Below, piece by piece: positions 20,253 through 23,068 of a DNA stretch of 23,068 bases (position 1 is its first letter; every line of letters starts with the position of its first letter). Source of the DNA: Chthonomonas sp. UBA2362 (GTDB taxonomy: Bacteria; Armatimonadota; Fimbriimonadia; Fimbriimonadales; Fimbriimonadaceae); NCBI GenBank assembly GCA_002344135.1, contig DDTO01000006.1, forward strand, positions 66,683 through 89,750, given 5' to 3'. The position numbers and the translations under genes are program-made. The notes under the pieces were generated by a model that saw nothing but the letters and a program-made list of their open reading frames with translations, was not told where the DNA came from and made no database searches.

Positions 20253-22070
20253 ATGCCCGAGTATCGCACCCATGAGTACGACGTTCTCGTCATCGGCGCC
20301 GGCGGGGCTGGGCTGCGCGCGGCGATCGAAGCCTCAGCGGCGGGCGTGAAAGTCGGTTGCGTGTGCAAGTCCCTGCTCGGGAAGGCCCATACGGTCATGG
20401 CGGAAGGCGGCGTCGCGGCGGTGATCGCGAACGTGGACGACCGGGATAACTGGAAGGTCCACTTCACCGACACGATGCGCGGTGGCCAGTACCTGAATAA
20501 CCCGGCGATGGCAGAGATCCACGCCAAGGAGGCGCCGGCTCGAGTTCTGGAATTGGAGGCCTGGGGAGCCCTTTTCGATCGCACCAAAGACGGGCGCATC
20601 CTTCAGCGCAACTTCGGGGGACACAAGTACCCGCGGCTCGCCCATGTCGGCGACCGGACCGGGCTCGAGATGATCCGCACGCTTCAGGATCATGGGATCC
20701 ACCAGGGCATCGACTTTCACATGGAATGCACGATCACTCGGCTCCTCGTCCACGAAGGACGAGTCGTGGGGGCGTTCGGGTACTTCCGCGAGCGTGGACA
20801 GTTCGTCGTCTTCCGCGCCAAGGCGATCGTGCTCGCGACCGGCGGGATCGGCAAGGCATTCGAGATCACGAGCAACTCATGGGAGTACACCGCCGACGGC
20901 CATGCCCTTGCCTATCAGGCAGGTGCCGATCTGATCGATATGGAGTTCGTCCAGTTCCATCCGACGGGCATGGTGTGGCCGCCATCCGTGCGAGGAATCC
21001 TCGTGACGGAAGGTGTTCGCGGGGAAGGGGGTGTACTGCGGAACAAGGACGGCAAACGGTTCATGTTCGAAGACATCCCCGAGAACTACCGTAACCAAAC
21101 GGCCAAGGACGAAGAGGAAGGCTGGAGATACGTCCAGGGGGACAAGAACGCAAATCGTCCACCGGAACTTCTGACCCGAGACCACGTCGCACGGTGCATT
21201 AACCGTGAGGTGAAAGAGGGCCGTGGCTCGCCTCATGGCGGCGTTTTCCTCGACATCGCTTGGATCAAGTCGCGCGTGCAGAACGGTGAAGAGCACATTC
21301 GACGGAAGCTGCCTGGCATGTACCATCAGTTCAAGGAACTCGCCGGAGTGGACATCACTCAGGAGCCGATGGAAGTCGGCCCGACCTGCCACTACATTAT
21401 GGGCGGGATCAGGGTGGATGCCGAGACTCAGATGTCGACGGTGCCCGGCCTGTTCGCCGCCGGCGAGTGCGCGGCGGGGCTTCATGGGGCGAACCGCTTG
21501 GGCGGTAACTCACTCTCGGATCTCCTGGTCTTCGGCAAGCGCGCCGGGGAGTACGCAGCGAAGTATGCGCAAGAGCTTGCCATTGCGTCCGTCGGGGCAG
21601 ATGACCAGATCGAGCAAGCGGCAGCTGGGGCGCTTGCTCCGTTCGGGCGCCCCGATGACGGGGACAATCCGTTTCGGGTGCAGCGCGATCTGCAGAAAAT
21701 GATGCAGGCCCATGTGGGGATCGTTCGCACGGAGACAGAGATGCTGGCCGCACTCCCCGCGCTCGACGAACTCGAGGTCCGGGCCAGTTCGGTGCCCGTC
21801 GAGGGGAACCGCGACTACAATCCGGGCTGGCATACCGCCCTGGATCTGGGCAACCTCTTGACGATTTCGCGGGCGGTCGCCCTGTCGGCGATCTACCGCA
21901 AGGAGAGCCGAGGCGCCCATTTCCGTGAGGACTTCCCGGAGAAGGACCCGGAGGCGGCGCGATACAACACCGTCGTCCGGCGCGGGGCGGATGGGTCGAT
22001 GGTGCTGGAAACTACCCCAGTCGTGCCTACGACCGAGGTGCAAAAGGCGGTCATCGAGGAGATGGGATGA
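20253..22070 (+). CDS. sdhA: succinate dehydrogenase/fumarate reductase flavoprotein subunit
   Basis: Oxidises succinate to fumarate (or the reverse) at a covalently bound FAD, on the cytoplasmic face of the membrane. The 605-aa protein has the FAD motif VLVIGAGGAGLRAAI (12-26), His46 in LLGKAHTVMAEGG (the FAD-linking histidine position), IVLATGGIGKAF, FHPTG (His236), TEGVRGEGG with catalytic Arg256, VGPTCHYIMGGIRVD, LFAAGECAAGLHGANRLGGNSL and a C-terminal domain with NPGWHTALDLGNLL. Length and motifs agree with SdhA. The ATG at 20253 lacks a strong ribosome binding site; it lies 11 nt after tsaE. sdhB and sdhC do not follow; instead a nuclease-like gene overlaps the stop by 4 nt. The subunits must be encoded elsewhere or before an insertion. 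Confidence 0.93.
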   Translation: MPEYRTHEYDVLVIGAGGAGLRAAIEASAAGVKVGCVCKSLLGKAHTVMAEGGVAAVIANVDDRDNWKVHFTDTMRGGQYLNNPAMAEIHAKEAPARVLELEAWGALFDRTKDGRILQRNFGGHKYPRLAHVGDRTGLEMIRTLQDHGIHQGIDFHMECTITRLLVHEGRVVGAFGYFRERGQFVVFRAKAIVLATGGIGKAFEITSNSWEYTADGHALAYQAGADLIDMEFVQFHPTGMVWPPSVRGILVTEGVRGEGGVLRNKDGKRFMFEDIPENYRNQTAKDEEEGWRYVQGDKNANRPPELLTRDHVARCINREVKEGRGSPHGGVFLDIAWIKSRVQNGEEHIRRKLPGMYHQFKELAGVDITQEPMEVGPTCHYIMGGIRVDAETQMSTVPGLFAAGECAAGLHGANRLGGNSLSDLLVFGKRAGEYAAKYAQELAIASVGADDQIEQAAAGALAPFGRPDDGDNPFRVQRDLQKMMQAHVGIVRTETEMLAALPALDELEVRASSVPVEGNRDYNPGWHTALDLGNLLTISRAVALSAIYRKESRGAHFREDFPEKDPEAARYNTVVRRGADGSMVLETTPVVPTTEVQKAVIEEMG

Positions 22071-22660
22071 TGCACCCGATGCCTGCGGACTGCATAGCTC
22101 TTGCCGGAGCGATCGCAGATCAACTTGCCGCATTCGATAGGGAGGCTCCGGTCCACAAGTCGTTTCAACCAGGCATCGGACCGTTTGGTGAGCCTCAGCT
22201 GATCAAGGTACTGGCCACGCGCCTCACTACGATCGGCTATGGAGCCAAGACTCGTAGGACCCCCGACTTAGAAATCGGGCGGCGTTTTGCCATCGAATGC
22301 AAGATCGTCCGGCCATTCGGGGACAATGGCAGGGAAGCCGAGAATTGGAGTGTAAACCTCCTGCATCCGTACCCGGGCAACATCAGCTTGATTGGGGATG
22401 CCCTCAAACTAGTCGACGTGACGGAATATGACCATCGACTCCTTTGTGCTATCTGCTTCGAGCATGAGCCTGCGGTCATTTCTGTGGAGCCGTTGCTCAG
22501 TTCGTTCGAGGCTATCTTGCTAGATGTACTTAGGGTGAGCGTGTCGCAACGGCAATTGGAAATTCGCCGCGGTCTGGTCCACCCGACGCACCAGGTCCTC
22601 AAGTGTGCAGTTTGGGCTGTGATGCCCGATCCGATTTCTAGTGCGCGATCGGTGACGTAG
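22067..22660 (+). CDS. PD-(D/E)XK nuclease-like protein (restriction endonuclease-like)
   Basis: A 197-aa protein with no name I recognise, but with a readable nuclease core. Glu42 sits in a predicted helix (FGEPQLIKVLATRL); Asp67 is in RTPDLEI; Glu77 and Lys79 are in FAIECKIVRP. This is the E..PD..ExK order of the PD-(D/E)XK fold, used by restriction enzymes and other DNases. It is followed by a conserved-looking GDNGREAENWSVNLLHPYPG and NISLIGDALKL, then a beta-rich half and VHPTHQV near the end. Its ATG overlaps the sdhA stop (ATGA). GC looks lower than in sdhA: three 60-base lines count 58, 55 and 50 percent against 77 percent for one sdhA line, which suggests acquisition. No methyltransferase partner follows. 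DNA cleavage is inferred, not shown. Confidence 0.7.
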   Translation: MMHPMPADCIALAGAIADQLAAFDREAPVHKSFQPGIGPFGEPQLIKVLATRLTTIGYGAKTRRTPDLEIGRRFAIECKIVRPFGDNGREAENWSVNLLHPYPGNISLIGDALKLVDVTEYDHRLLCAICFEHEPAVISVEPLLSSFEAILLDVLRVSVSQRQLEIRRGLVHPTHQVLKCAVWAVMPDPISSARSVT

Positions 22661-22679
22661 GACTGGCGCCAGGACAGGC

Positions 22680-22744
22680 GCACCCCGCAGGGGTGCCACC
22701 ATCCGATCTTCGAGCCTCCGGATTCTGCGACCCCTTTGGGGTCG
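22680..22744. repeat. pair of 7-bp hairpins in intergenic repeat-like DNA
   Basis: GCACCCC-GCA-GGGGTGC (22680-22696) and CGACCCC-TTT-GGGGTCG (22728-22744) are perfect 7-bp stems with 3-base loops, 31 bases apart. They lie 19 bases after the nuclease-like gene. The first may terminate that transcript but has no T-tract. The intervening and following text repeats the words CGAGCCTCC and TCTTCGA, suggesting a composite repeat. No gene is seen in 22661-22867. Confidence 0.5.
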
Positions 22745-22867
22745 GACTGAATCGCGGGTCGAGCCTCCCCGGGGTCTTCGACTCCGGCTATCGCGTGTTC
22801 AACGCCTCCCGCGTCGTTCGTTCCGAAGGCAGCCTCTGACAAAGATGCCGGGGGCATATCCCAGACC

Positions 22868-23068
22868 ACGACCGCCTTCCCGCCGCACGACCCATCGGCG
22901 GGGTATCGCAATGGAGAAGGTAGCCGGGGGATGGTTCGTGCCCCCGGTTCACGGCCGCCTTCCCGCCGCACGACCCCATCGGCGGGGTAGCGCAATGGAG
23001 AAGGTACCCGGGGGATGGCTCGTGCCCCCAGACAACGACCGCCTTCCCGCCGCACGACCCATCGGCGG
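22868..23068. repeat. 83-84 bp tandem repeat array, continuing past the window end
   Basis: Units start at 22868, 22951 and 23035; the third is cut by the window edge. The first two differ at roughly ten positions, mostly at the unit end, and by one inserted C. Each unit has two hairpin arms: CCCGCCG / CGGCGGG and, in unit one, CCGGGGG / CCCCCGG. A degenerate piece before 22868 (GCCGGGGGCATATCCCAGAC) looks like the tail of an older unit. It is not a CRISPR: the repeat fills the whole period and there are no unique spacers. Open frames through it encode only repeated Arg/Pro/Gly words. Confidence 0.85.

Noticed and set aside
22237..23055. 272-aa minus-strand open frame through the tandem array
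   Set aside because: It repeats words such as PSPLRYPADG once per unit and runs antisense to the nuclease-like gene. It is a translated repeat.
22868..23068. CRISPR array
   Set aside because: The repeated unit fills the whole 83-84 bp period, leaving no unique spacers, and no cas genes are nearby.

Overview
The window reads as high-GC chromosomal DNA from a diderm bacterium. KdsA (Kdo for lipopolysaccharide), a lipobox lipoprotein, a full-length DsbD and a PEP-CTERM-tagged secreted protease all point to an outer membrane and an exosortase-type sorting system. A CIRCE operator on groES and the mix of DUF1844, Trm112-like and HTTM proteins would fit Armatimonadota (Fimbriimonadia-like). That placement is inference and was not tested by any search. 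Apart from the two ends, the region is a compact housekeeping segment: many genes overlap by 4 nt or abut.

Layout. 1-846 has no convincing intact gene. It holds GC-rich repeats with hairpins and, on the minus strand, a possible 3' remnant of a DNA methyltransferase-like gene. 847-1719 encodes a two-helix membrane protein whose C-terminus runs into the same repeat family, which fills 1653-1914. 1916-4769 (minus) is an operon dprA - DUF1844 - unknown 167-aa protein - TPR protein. 4970-6001 (plus) is an unusual lipoprotein with two Ig-like domains and a cyclophilin domain, convergent with an APC-family amino acid permease (5994-7367, minus). 7476-7937 encodes an unknown 153-aa protein. 8024-9855 is a translationally coupled pair of membrane proteins (DUF5819-like plus HTTM). 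9852-10295 is a textbook heat-shock unit: consensus promoter, CIRCE, groES, hairpin. 10451-11401 encodes a PEP-CTERM trypsin-like protease.

11429-13780 (plus) couples a long-form glucose-1-phosphate nucleotidyltransferase to a PhoR-like histidine kinase. 13782-16552 (minus) is a tightly overlapping operon: GT4 glycosyltransferase (CTG start), Trm112-like protein, AroQ, M24 aminopeptidase. 16621-16968 is a small membrane-anchored protein. 16990-19673 (minus) is dsbD-kdsA with a GTGA overlap. 19819-22660 (plus) is tsaE - sdhA - a PD-(D/E)XK nuclease-like gene of lower GC. 22661-23068 is intergenic repeat DNA ending in an 83-84 bp tandem array that runs off the window.

The most interesting signals are: the nuclease-like gene coupled to sdhA; the inverted-terminus repeat family that has become the C-terminus of a gene; two genes that appear to start with CTG behind good ribosome binding sites; the HTTM/DUF5819-like pair; and the Ig-cyclophilin lipoprotein. 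No complete defence operon or other new multi-gene system is visible in full.
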